A stretch of 64,000 nt of DNA, from contig OZ246401.1 of the NCBI GenBank assembly GCA_965230965.1, positions 682,001 through 746,000 on the forward strand, read 5' to 3'. The translations under genes and the position numbers were made by a program. Positions 42,381 to 50,015 of this stretch are shown one piece after another. Under the pieces are notes generated by a model, which was given only the letters and a program-made list of their open reading frames with translations, was not told where the DNA came from and ran no database searches. Origin of the DNA: OLB23 sp965230965. Its GTDB lineage: Bacteria > Patescibacteriota > Microgenomatia > UBA1406 > HO2-37-13b. The stretch's first letter is position 1, and each line of letters starts with the position of its first letter.

Positions 42381-43202
42381 ATGAACACAACAACCAGGCT
42401 TACCGTACTTGGGTTAGTTTTTGTATTATCCACGTTATTTTTCTGGCAAGCAATTAATACCTACCTTATTCCTTCAAAAGCCCAGCTTGCGCCAAATATG
42501 AAAATCTTCATATCAGAGAAGGCGATTCAATGTAACGATAAAATTGATTCACTTTGTCTCGTGCATATTTTTGGTTCAACGGATGCGACTACTGGTGTTG
42601 CGGGTGTGACCGGAGCAATGGCATTTTCAGAGAATCTTGCACTCCAAGGCATAACTCAGGAAGGATTTTGTGGTCAGGCTTCGTTTGGCCTTGATTTGGT
42701 CTTGAAGTATGCGCCAGTGACATCAGGGCTTAAATTTTCACTAGGTAGCTTAAAGGGTGATAACTTATTGGCTTCTGGCACAAAGTGTATTACAACTGTT
42801 GGTTTTAAGCGAGTTCCTACCTCAAATGGTGGTACGGCAACTGATGCTAAAGTAGTGCTAGCAGATGCAGCACAGTGGCAGGGGGTTGGTTCTAAGGCCA
42901 TTGTTCCTGATGTTGACACAACACCGGTCGGCATAACATTTTCGCCGAATGCACCTATCCCAAGTATTACAATTACACCACCCCCAATAGGTGGACCTGT
43001 TAATCCGCCATTAACGCCACCAGCTGGTGGGAGTTGCTCTACAAAATCAAAAGGCGATTGCAGCTGTGACGGCAAAATAAATGTTGAGGATTGGGAGATA
43101 CTCAGAAGCTCAATACGAAGTGAAGGTCAAGCGTGCGATCCAAACGGTGACGGGACTATAAATAGTGTCGATTTATCAATCTGGAAAACTAACCATGACT
43201 AA
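42381..43202 (+). CDS. Secreted dockerin protein with possible cohesin-like domain
   Basis: 273 residues. Hydrophobic N-terminus (about 8-28). Residues ~35-190 form a beta-rich domain (VAGVTGAMAFSENLAL, LKYAPVTSGLKFSLGS) that may be a diverged cohesin or carbohydrate-binding fold. A Pro linker, then a dockerin (CDGKINVEDWEILRSSI, DPNGDGTINSVDLSIWKTNH). Starts 6 nt after the previous gene and overlaps the next by 8 nt. Confidence 0.72.
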   Translation: MNTTTRLTVLGLVFVLSTLFFWQAINTYLIPSKAQLAPNMKIFISEKAIQCNDKIDSLCLVHIFGSTDATTGVAGVTGAMAFSENLALQGITQEGFCGQASFGLDLVLKYAPVTSGLKFSLGSLKGDNLLASGTKCITTVGFKRVPTSNGGTATDAKVVLADAAQWQGVGSKAIVPDVDTTPVGITFSPNAPIPSITITPPPIGGPVNPPLTPPAGGSCSTKSKGDCSCDGKINVEDWEILRSSIRSEGQACDPNGDGTINSVDLSIWKTNHD

Positions 43203-44970
43203 TAACAAGATTTCAATGCGTGTACCATTCTTTATTTTCGTAGGTCTTGTTGCCATGGTGTTTTTCGGTAGTTTTGTAAATCGCTATGTTCTTCAATCAA
43301 ACGCTGCTCAAAGCAAGATCAGCGTTGAATTTTCTCCACAAACAGGAACACTTGGCGATGCACCATTCCGCATTGTTCTAAAGCCCGAAAAAACAACAGA
43401 CAAAGTTTCTGGAGCAGATGTCACCTTGACTGTACAAAATGGAACAATTAGTTCATGGCTTCCTTGTAAGCCGCTCGAAGAAGGAAAGACGCCGCAAATA
43501 AAGCCCTTGATTGAAACGATTGGTACAAATCCACGATATAGCTGTGTTGTGCTTGATAAAGATGAGAATTTGGTATCCGGCTTGATTATCTCTGGAGCAG
43601 TGCAGTGTTCTGGAACAGCACCTGTCATTATTTCACTTGACACACAAAAATCACAAGTGAGTGGTCCTGTTGAAGGGGCTTTGTATAGCTTTAATCCTTC
43701 ACAAACGGTGACATACACCTGTAATGGTGCAGGAACAACACCAACGCCAATTCCTTCAGATGTAAGTGCAGAGTTTGATCCAACGACCTGTCGTGGCGAT
43801 AAGGGGAGCGCGTGTAATTATGGCTTGACCATCAAATCTAACGATGGCGCAAAGAAAATTTCAGGGTATTTTGTAAAGATTAATTTTGATAAGACTATTC
43901 TTAAAGGAAAAGCGGCTGCAGGCCCAGCATCGGTAAAAGGATTGCTTGCACAAGCAATTGTGCCTACAAATACTCCTGCTCCTGTAATTAATGCACCAAC
44001 AGCTGTACCTGCCGCACCAACAGCAGCACCGGGAGCTCCAACAACAGCGCCGGGTACACCGACGGGTATAGCTTCGACACCAACTGTTACTGGTGGTGTG
44101 ACACCAACCGGTTCTATAACAGGCACAATAACACCTCCCGTAGGTGGTGGGAAACCTGTCATTGTGCCTCCAAAAGAATCTACCTGTAGTATGGTTACTG
44201 CTGATGTCGATAATGAAAAAGGTGTCATGACATTGCTTTATGTGTGTGATAGCGCAAGTGCAGAGCTTAAAACAAGCTATACAAACACACTTACGTTTGA
44301 TGCTATCGCCGAGGGCGAAGGGTCTTTAAGTATTGCAGATGTTCAGGTTGTAGGCCCACAAGCAGTGGCTGGGCTTTATAGTGTGAATAAAGGCACAGCA
44401 AAATATATTATTGGTCAGGGCGGTGGAAACGTTGATGTGAAACTCAAGCTTCGCATGCAAGGTATTACCAAGAAGCCATCCAAGCGCGATACTATGCAGG
44501 TTCGCATCGGTGTGGGTGATGGTGGACTAGCCGAGCCAGTCTATAAGACCGTCGAATTCAAATCCGATGAAAACGGCCACTTTAGTGGAACAGCGAGCTT
44601 CAATGTTCCATCACGCAAAGATTATAAGCTGCTCGTGAAGTGTGAACACTGCTTACAACGCAAGGTTTGTGATAAAGATGCAAAAGAAGCCGAAGCAGCT
44701 TCATACAGCTGTGATAAAGGAAAGATTGAGCTTAAAAATGGTCAAAATAGCTTCGATCTCTCAGGTATAGTGCAATTAGCATGTGATATTCCTGCCGGCA
44801 AACAGGATGGCGTGTGTAACTCAGCTGACTTTGCACTCGTACGCAACCTGCTCGGAAAGACCGATGAAGATTCTCTTCGAAAAGCTGACTTGAACTTTGA
44901 CGGCATCGTCAATGCCCTCGATTTCTCAATAATGACAGCGTCACGAATAAATGTTGCAGATATAAAATGA
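43195..44970 (+). CDS. Scaffold-like protein with cohesin-like domains and a dockerin
   Basis: 591 residues from ATG 43195. N-terminal membrane/signal segment, then two cohesin-like stretches (VEFSPQTGTLGDAPFRIVL; VSAEFDPTTCRGDKGSACNY with KINFDKTILKGKAA), each followed by Cys-containing strands. A Pro/Thr/Ala linker (about 265-325), a further beta domain (VDVKLKLRMQGITKKPSKRD) and a C-terminal dockerin (CNSADFALVRNLLG, DLNFDGIVNALDFSIMTASR). A protein with both partner modules could bridge anchored cohesins and other dockerin proteins, as adaptor scaffoldins do. The cohesin calls are by pattern. Confidence 0.7.
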   Translation: MTNNKISMRVPFFIFVGLVAMVFFGSFVNRYVLQSNAAQSKISVEFSPQTGTLGDAPFRIVLKPEKTTDKVSGADVTLTVQNGTISSWLPCKPLEEGKTPQIKPLIETIGTNPRYSCVVLDKDENLVSGLIISGAVQCSGTAPVIISLDTQKSQVSGPVEGALYSFNPSQTVTYTCNGAGTTPTPIPSDVSAEFDPTTCRGDKGSACNYGLTIKSNDGAKKISGYFVKINFDKTILKGKAAAGPASVKGLLAQAIVPTNTPAPVINAPTAVPAAPTAAPGAPTTAPGTPTGIASTPTVTGGVTPTGSITGTITPPVGGGKPVIVPPKESTCSMVTADVDNEKGVMTLLYVCDSASAELKTSYTNTLTFDAIAEGEGSLSIADVQVVGPQAVAGLYSVNKGTAKYIIGQGGGNVDVKLKLRMQGITKKPSKRDTMQVRIGVGDGGLAEPVYKTVEFKSDENGHFSGTASFNVPSRKDYKLLVKCEHCLQRKVCDKDAKEAEAASYSCDKGKIELKNGQNSFDLSGIVQLACDIPAGKQDGVCNSADFALVRNLLGKTDEDSLRKADLNFDGIVNALDFSIMTASRINVADIK

Positions 44971-45797
44971 TAGAAGAATTGAAAGAACACAAATCGCTGT
45001 TGATAGCTCTTATAGTGGTCCTTTTACTGGCTGCTGGTGGCATTATGTTCCTTCAAGGAACGCGCAAAGGCACGAGCATTCAAACCGGGAAGAAAAATAG
45101 TGTTACCCCAAGTTCAAATGAGGTTGTAAAAGGAAGATTGAGCATAGAGCCAATGACAGGTAGACAAATTTATGAAGTGGGTGAGTCGATCACGCTTTTA
45201 TTGCGTGGCAATTCTGATGGAAAAGATGCAGTTGGTTTTGATGCAGCAGTTAAAGTAAATCAAGATGTAATGACGTTTAGTCAAGTCAAGTCTCTGCTCA
45301 CCACATTCGAAACCTTTAGTAACGTAAATGCAGAGCGCGTATATATTGGGGGGATTCGAAAGCTAGATAGTAAAAATGCTACAGTTCTTGATAATACCGA
45401 TCTTGCTGAGGTTACGTTTAAAGCACGAAGTGAAGGTCATTCAAATGTTGATTTCCTCTTTAAACCTGACGACACAACAGAATCAAACATTGTCCTTACA
45501 AGCTCAAAAGACGGTCTGGGAGATGTAAAAGGTACTGATATTTATGTAGGAAAGAAGGTTGCGCTTACTACAGATAGTGCTGTAGTTGTCCCTAACGCGA
45601 ATTTCAGATTAACATTAAAAAACATAACAACCGAGTCGGCTCAAATTGACATTGCCCTGGGCAATCAAACTGATACAAAGAAATTTACATGGGGGGTTGG
45701 AGGAACAGTATCAAAAAATATAGAAACGTTTTCTGGTTTTATGTTTCAAGTTGAAAAAACAAGCCCGAATGGCGTAACTGTCTATTATGGAAGATGA
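44967..45797 (+). CDS. Membrane-anchored cohesin
   Basis: 276 residues; ATGA overlap with the upstream gene. N-terminal helix (about 9-30), then a cohesin domain (LSIEPMTGRQIYEVGESITL, FDAAVKVNQDVMTFSQVKSL, VYIGGIRKLDSKNATVLDNT, LAEVTFKARSEGHSNVDFLF). A ~70-residue extra domain follows at the C-terminus (FRLTLKNITTESAQIDIALG ... NGVTVYYGR), fibronectin-like in look. Anchor and cohesin place it as a receptor for dockerin proteins. Confidence 0.8.
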   Translation: MIEELKEHKSLLIALIVVLLLAAGGIMFLQGTRKGTSIQTGKKNSVTPSSNEVVKGRLSIEPMTGRQIYEVGESITLLLRGNSDGKDAVGFDAAVKVNQDVMTFSQVKSLLTTFETFSNVNAERVYIGGIRKLDSKNATVLDNTDLAEVTFKARSEGHSNVDFLFKPDDTTESNIVLTSSKDGLGDVKGTDIYVGKKVALTTDSAVVVPNANFRLTLKNITTESAQIDIALGNQTDTKKFTWGVGGTVSKNIETFSGFMFQVEKTSPNGVTVYYGR

Positions 45798-46419
45798 TAA
45801 AGAAATAAAAAACAAAATGATGCTTACCGGCATATTGTCTATTGTTGGCATCGTTCTTGTGGTGGGAGGTATTATGTACGTTGCGCAAAGAAAACTACCT
45901 GAAAAGTACAAAACACAGGAGAAAAATTTGTTAAATACTATCGTTCACAATGCAGAGCCGACACAAGCCCCACTTACCGGTGTGATGAATATGAATGTAA
46001 AATCAGCGAAAGAGGCGTATAAAAAAGGCGACTTGGTAACGCTTACTGTTTCTGCTGATTCAAAAAATGATCATATTGCCGGGTATGATGTTGTTTTGCG
46101 CTACGATCCAACACTTTTGAAGGTTGATAAAGTAACATCGTTGGTAGAAGGCATGGATTTGTATCAGGCAAGTACGCCAGCAGAAGTCCCAGGTTTGCAG
46201 GATCTTGTGGTGACAGGTATTCAAAGTATTAGTCAGAAAGATCCGTACGTGTTTGCAAACACGCCGATTGCTGAGGTGACATTCAGTGTATTGAAGGTGG
46301 GTACGGCAAATGTGGATATAGTGTTTACGCCAAACCATACTGCCGACTCTAATCTCATGAATACGCAAACACAAGATATTTTGAGCAACGTAGAAGGGCT
46401 CACGTTGCAGATTAATTAA
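45787..46419 (+). CDS. Membrane-anchored cohesin
   Basis: 210 residues, overlapping the upstream gene by 11 nt. N-terminal helix (about 12-34), then a cohesin domain (MNVKSAKEAYKKGDLVTLTV, YDVVLRYDPTLLKVDKVTSL, VTGIQSISQKDPYVFANTPI, AEVTFSVLKVGTANVDIVFT). Similar to the 44967 protein in its single domain but without the C-terminal addition. Confidence 0.82.
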   Translation: MEDDKEIKNKMMLTGILSIVGIVLVVGGIMYVAQRKLPEKYKTQEKNLLNTIVHNAEPTQAPLTGVMNMNVKSAKEAYKKGDLVTLTVSADSKNDHIAGYDVVLRYDPTLLKVDKVTSLVEGMDLYQASTPAEVPGLQDLVVTGIQSISQKDPYVFANTPIAEVTFSVLKVGTANVDIVFTPNHTADSNLMNTQTQDILSNVEGLTLQIN

Positions 46420-46421
46420 GT

Positions 46422-47078
46422 ATGAAATATAAGGGTATTGTAACAATATGTGTGCTCGGATGGCTCCTCGCAGCAGCGCCGATTCTCGGCGCAGTATCTG
46501 CTGCGACGCTAAAATTTGATCCGAGCACGGTTAGTACAAATGTCGGCGAGACGTTTAAGCTTGATGTGGTCGCCGACGCAGAAGAGAAGGAGATTCTTGG
46601 GGTTGACGCCCTTATTGAATATGACCCGGCTATCTGTGAAATTGAGAGTATCACCGATGGTGATTTCCTCGAAATCGGTATTAAAGAATTTACGCAGCCA
46701 GGCAAAATTTATATTGCCGGCGTCGTCTCTAACCCTGGCGAGTCAGTAACAGGAGAAGGTGTGCTTGCATCGGTGCAATGTAAAGCCAAGGCTTCAGGAA
46801 AGACCACGTTTACCTATACGTGCGAAACTGGCGAGACAAATGAATCAAACATTTCTGAGAAATCCACCGATGCACCAGATTTAATTCAATGTGCATCGAA
46901 TGGAGAAGCTGTTGTTACGGTAGGAGGCAGCACAAAGACAAAAGTTTCTACCGGTAGTGGGAAGACGCCATCAGAGTTGCCCCGTACAGGTATTGTTGAA
47001 GACTTTATGTTGTACGGAGCTATCGGACTGGGCTTTATGATGATAGGCCTTGGCGCAAAAGCGCTTTTACGCATATGA
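46422..47078 (+). CDS. Cohesin with LPRTG-type C-terminal anchor
   Basis: 218 residues. Signal peptide (ends VSA-AT), cohesin domain (LKFDPSTVSTNVGETFKLDV, VDALIEYDPAICEIESITDG, YIAGVVSNPGESVTGEGVLA, VQCKAKASGKTTFTYTC), a short linker and LPRTG followed by a hydrophobic helix and KALLRI. The layout is the same as the LPETG cohesin at 31790-32584. Sortase anchoring or membrane retention is likely; no sortase gene is in the window. Confidence 0.83.
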   Translation: MKYKGIVTICVLGWLLAAAPILGAVSAATLKFDPSTVSTNVGETFKLDVVADAEEKEILGVDALIEYDPAICEIESITDGDFLEIGIKEFTQPGKIYIAGVVSNPGESVTGEGVLASVQCKAKASGKTTFTYTCETGETNESNISEKSTDAPDLIQCASNGEAVVTVGGSTKTKVSTGSGKTPSELPRTGIVEDFMLYGAIGLGFMMIGLGAKALLRI

Positions 47079-47782
47079 ACAAAAAATCACAAAAAATAGC
47101 AGCGATTGGTATTGGATTTATTCTTTCAGTACTTCTTATTTATATTGGCTTTCGTATTGTGCAAAAAAGAGGCTCACAAGCAGGTGTAACAGAGAATTTC
47201 AAATGTGTAAGAAGCAAAGATACAGAAAGCACCTGTACCTGGACAAGTAGAACTGATGAAGTCGGCCGTATTTTATATGCAAGTATGCCACCAGGCGGCC
47301 TTCAAGATTGCAGTCTTGTTTTTATAGCTGAGGAACTTGGCACGCCAGTTGCTTTGGGTGATGGTAACTTTGAACATACGGTTGTTTTGCAGCCACTTGT
47401 TTCAAAGCAGAGTTATTGTGCAGCCCCAGCAGGTAGTGAGGACAATATGATTGAAGTTCCTGCTTCAGTAGACGGAGCAAGCGCAGGAACTACTGGAGGT
47501 ACCGGAGGGCAAACAGTACTCGATGTAACCCCAAGTCCAACCACAGGTGTTGTGATTGAGCCGACAGCAGCCCCGACAAGTCCCCAAGCACTTCCATCGC
47601 CACAACCATCACTTGGGACAACTACAGACACAGAAATTGATGCCTACTTTAAGAACGCATCAAGTACAGACGACTGGGGTGACTGCTTGGACTATTTTGA
47701 GAAGAAAGGTCAGCAAGTAAGTGGTAACGCCTGTATTAAGGGCTATTATCGTCATAACGTAACTCCAACCCCAGCTTCTTAA
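47075..47782 (+). CDS. Membrane-anchored protein, unknown domain
   Basis: 235 residues; ATGA overlap with the LPRTG cohesin gene. N-terminal helix (about 8-26), then a ~90-residue beta domain with four cysteines (FKCVRSKDTESTCTW, QDCSLVFI, QSYCAAP), a Thr/Pro linker, and a C-terminal ~45-residue piece (DTEIDAYFKNASSTDDWGDC). Last gene of the operon. The beta domain resembles that of the half-dockerin protein at 31257-31793, which is likewise coupled to an LPxTG cohesin, but it has no dockerin itself. Confidence 0.7.
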   Translation: MNKKSQKIAAIGIGFILSVLLIYIGFRIVQKRGSQAGVTENFKCVRSKDTESTCTWTSRTDEVGRILYASMPPGGLQDCSLVFIAEELGTPVALGDGNFEHTVVLQPLVSKQSYCAAPAGSEDNMIEVPASVDGASAGTTGGTGGQTVLDVTPSPTTGVVIEPTAAPTSPQALPSPQPSLGTTTDTEIDAYFKNASSTDDWGDCLDYFEKKGQQVSGNACIKGYYRHNVTPTPAS

Positions 47783-47790
47783 GGTGGGTA

Positions 47791-47848
47791 AAACTATAGG
47801 ATTGCGACTTTTCATCTTTCTTTTTAGGCGATACATCATATATGATGT
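47791..47848 (+). repeat. Dispersed element with 16-bp palindrome, copy 1
   Basis: AAACTATAGGAT (47791-47802), 30 nt including TTCATC and TTTTAGGC, then the perfect palindrome ACATCATATATGATGT (47833-47848). A second copy is at 63566-63624 in reverse orientation. Here it follows a stop codon and lies ~80 bp before the XRE gene. Confidence 0.7.
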
Positions 47849-47927
47849 AAACCCCAATTTGATATTCAAAACCTCTTGAGCTCATAGTAATCAGATTTTC
47901 TTAATCAATGTGCGATAATATTCTCAT

Positions 47928-48200
47928 ATGTATCGAAATGTGTATGATTTCATGTACCAGTGCGGTAGAACCTTTATGAATGCTCGAATTGACATGGGAT
48001 ATACTCAAGCTGAGTTGGCAAAGAAGACCAAGCTGTCTCAACAAGCTATTTCGCGTTTAGAATCCGGTTTGTCAAATCCTTCTATAAGTTTTCTTTACAA
48101 AATAGCAACAGCTCTGGATAAAGAATTAAACATAGAACTACAAAAACCGCCCAGTCTTGAGGATATTTTGAACGAGCTCTTAGGGAATGAGAATCCCTAG
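47928..48200 (+). CDS. XRE-family helix-turn-helix regulator
   Basis: 90 residues. YTQAELAKKTKLSQQAISRL plus ESGLSNPSISFLYKIATAL is the five-helix Cro/CI-type HTH. The C-terminus has IELQKPPSLEDILNELLG. Such proteins are repressors or antitoxins; no toxin gene is adjacent. The palindrome at 47833-47848 upstream is a candidate operator. The 3' end overlaps convergently by 21 nt with the M50 protease gene. A -10-like GATAAT ends 8 nt before the ATG. Confidence 0.87.
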   Translation: MYRNVYDFMYQCGRTFMNARIDMGYTQAELAKKTKLSQQAISRLESGLSNPSISFLYKIATALDKELNIELQKPPSLEDILNELLGNENP

Positions 48201-48812
48201 AAAGAAGCTCACCACAGGCCCGATGAACGTCTGAAGAATTGATCTACCACCAGCGAAAGGCAATATAACAAACATAAGGAGAAGAAAACCATAACGCTCC
48301 AAACCATACCATTCATCAGCTTGATCCTCAGGAATCAAGCCACCGACGATTCTGAAACCATCTAAGGGTGCAATAGGAATGAAGTTAAATACGCCTAGGA
48401 TAAGATTTGTTGAAATAAAAATAGATAGAAATGCACCAAAAATGTTGGCATGTGCAAACTCTTGCCCCAAAATATGCAACAGAACCCCACTCATAATCGC
48501 CATCCCAAAGTTTGAAAGGGGACCCGCCAACGCAATCATTGCCGCGTCTCTACGTGGATTTTTTAGGTTGTAAGGGTCATATGGCACCGGCTTTCCCCAG
48601 CCAAAGCCAAAAAGGAGAAATAAAAGCGAACCAAGAGGGTCAAGATGTGAGCGTGGATCTAGGGTGATTCGGCCTTGCATACCTGGTGTTGGATCGCCGA
48701 GATTATCAGCAACTTTTGCATGACAGAACTCATGAACTGTAACCGCGATAATAATAGAAAGGAGGAAGAGGACAGCCCCAACAGGATTTGTGAACAACTC
48801 TGTTAATACCAT
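48180..48812 (-). CDS. Site-2 protease family metalloprotease (M50)
   Basis: 210 residues from ATG 48812. Polytopic membrane protein with VTVHEFCHAKVADNLGDPTP (HExxH zinc motif), ALAGPLSNFGMAIM, and FNFIPIAPLDGFRIVGG (the third ligand Asp in the NPxxPLDG-type motif). These proteases cut substrates within the membrane. Compact size and absence of a PDZ domain fit the short bacterial subgroup. A TATAAT lies 8 nt upstream of the start. Confidence 0.9.
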   Translation of the reverse strand: MVLTELFTNPVGAVLFLLSIIIAVTVHEFCHAKVADNLGDPTPGMQGRITLDPRSHLDPLGSLLFLLFGFGWGKPVPYDPYNLKNPRRDAAMIALAGPLSNFGMAIMSGVLLHILGQEFAHANIFGAFLSIFISTNLILGVFNFIPIAPLDGFRIVGGLIPEDQADEWYGLERYGFLLLMFVILPFAGGRSILQTFIGPVVSFFLGILIP

Positions 48813-48829
48813 ATAAGGCAATTATAACA

Positions 48830-48858
48830 TTGATTTTACCTCTAGTATTTGATATCAT
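48830..48858 (+). promoter_or_regulatory. Promoter of rpmB, leaderless type
   Basis: TTGATT (48830-48835), 17-bp spacer, TATCAT (48853-48858), 7 nt to ATG 48866. Confidence 0.65.
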
Positions 48859-48865
48859 ACAACCC

Positions 48866-49177
48866 ATGGCTCACTGTTACGTATCCGGAAAATCATCAAT
48901 GCATGGACGAACCCATACACATCATCGTGGTGTGGCGGGAGGTCGTTGGAAAAAACGTGCTCCAAAGATGAATCGTATTTTCAAGCCAAATCTTCAAATG
49001 GTTACGATTCTTGAAGGTGGTATGACAAAGCAGGTTGCACTTGCCACAAAAGTGATTAAAAGAGTACGAAAAGACATTATTGAGGGTAGATCTCCAATGG
49101 TTAAGCTTGCGTATCTCCCAGCAGATCTGAAGAAAATTCTTGAAGATCGAAAAGCAAAAGTAGCAGTTAAATCTTAA
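48866..49177 (+). CDS. rpmB: Ribosomal protein bL28
   Basis: 103 residues from ATG 48866. CYVSGKSSMHGRTHTHH at the N-terminus and RIFKPNLQMVTI match bL28; the insert GVAGGRWKKRAPKM between the two blocks is an extension. It is a large-subunit protein. Two cysteines of the zinc-type form are not kept. Overlaps convergently with def by 11 nt. Confidence 0.85.
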   Translation: MAHCYVSGKSSMHGRTHTHHRGVAGGRWKKRAPKMNRIFKPNLQMVTILEGGMTKQVALATKVIKRVRKDIIEGRSPMVKLAYLPADLKKILEDRKAKVAVKS

Positions 49178-49706
49178 TAGGTTCTAACTCACCGTCAATT
49201 TCCTGGTACAACTTCCTTTTTTGTTCTAATACTCTTTGTGTAAATACAATACCTTCCAAATGATCCATTTCGTGTTGTACGATTACAGCTTCGAATCCCG
49301 AAAATGTTCGTTCATGTTGTTTTCCTTCTAGGTCAGTAAATCTAAGATGTACCTTCGGACTTCGCTCTATGTAGCCCCAAAGTCGGGGAATAGAAAGACA
49401 GCCCTCAAGGCGCGCTTTTGATCCTGATTTTTTTTCAATTTTTTTCTTTGGAGAGGTAGATTTTTCAAGAGAAATAATTTCTGGATTAATACAAACAAAT
49501 AGAGGCGCCTTTTTTGAAGATTTCATAATGAAGAGAGCGATGTTGAGCCCCACCTGATTTGCAGCTAAACCAACACCCTCAGGATCTTTTTCATTTTCGA
49601 GTGTCGTTACCATTTTTCGCACAATAGTTTCGAGTTTTCTATCTATTTTTGCGACTGGTTTTACTTTCTCCGTAAGGATGGAATGGGGCACTTGGACAAT
49701 CTTCAT
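49167..49706 (-). CDS. def: Peptide deformylase
   Basis: 179 residues from ATG 49706. Removes the formyl group from the N-terminal Met of new proteins. Motif 1 GVGLAANQVGLN, motif 2 EGCLSIPRLWG (metal Cys), motif 3 QHEMDHLEG (HExxH). An insert rich in Lys/Ser (STSPKKKIEKKSGSK) sits between motifs 1 and 2. TAAAAT ends 7 nt before the start, another leaderless-type layout. Confidence 0.95.
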   Translation of the reverse strand: MKIVQVPHSILTEKVKPVAKIDRKLETIVRKMVTTLENEKDPEGVGLAANQVGLNIALFIMKSSKKAPLFVCINPEIISLEKSTSPKKKIEKKSGSKARLEGCLSIPRLWGYIERSPKVHLRFTDLEGKQHERTFSGFEAVIVQHEMDHLEGIVFTQRVLEQKRKLYQEIDGELEPIKI

Positions 49707-49722
49707 AGATTGTATTTTACCA

Positions 49723-49983
49723 TTATTTTGGAAAGCTGGTTGCGAATCCTTTGTCCTGAAGACATACGCGATATAAGGAATCGTTGAAGACATTAGCAAC
49801 AACAGATCGTGCTTCTTTCATGCATTGATCAACTGCTTCGTTGCGTAGTGAGCGATATTTTACATCGAGATTACGTACAACAAAAGAATCAAGTGCCTTG
49901 TAGACACTAAAGATTATAAGCAGAGTAATGAATGAGCCAATGCCCATGGAAATGAGGTTTGAAATTGGTTGTCGGTCCATCAT
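49723..49983 (-). CDS. Small single-pass membrane protein
   Basis: 86 residues from ATG 49983 (ATG 49980 is equally possible). One hydrophobic helix (GIGSFITLLIIFSVYKAL) then a basic/acidic helical tail with two cysteines. No family recognised. TATAAT lies 9 nt before the start. It sits between the large membrane protein and def. Confidence 0.6.
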   Translation of the reverse strand: MMDRQPISNLISMGIGSFITLLIIFSVYKALDSFVVRNLDVKYRSLRNEAVDQCMKEARSVVANVFNDSLYRVCLQDKGFATSFPK

Positions 49984-50015
49984 AAGGCTCCAATTATACC
50001 ATATTGGCACGCAAA

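Noticed and set aside
15569..47782. Cellulosome
   Set aside because: Cohesins and dockerins are present but no glycoside hydrolase, carbohydrate-binding module or multi-cohesin scaffoldin is visible.
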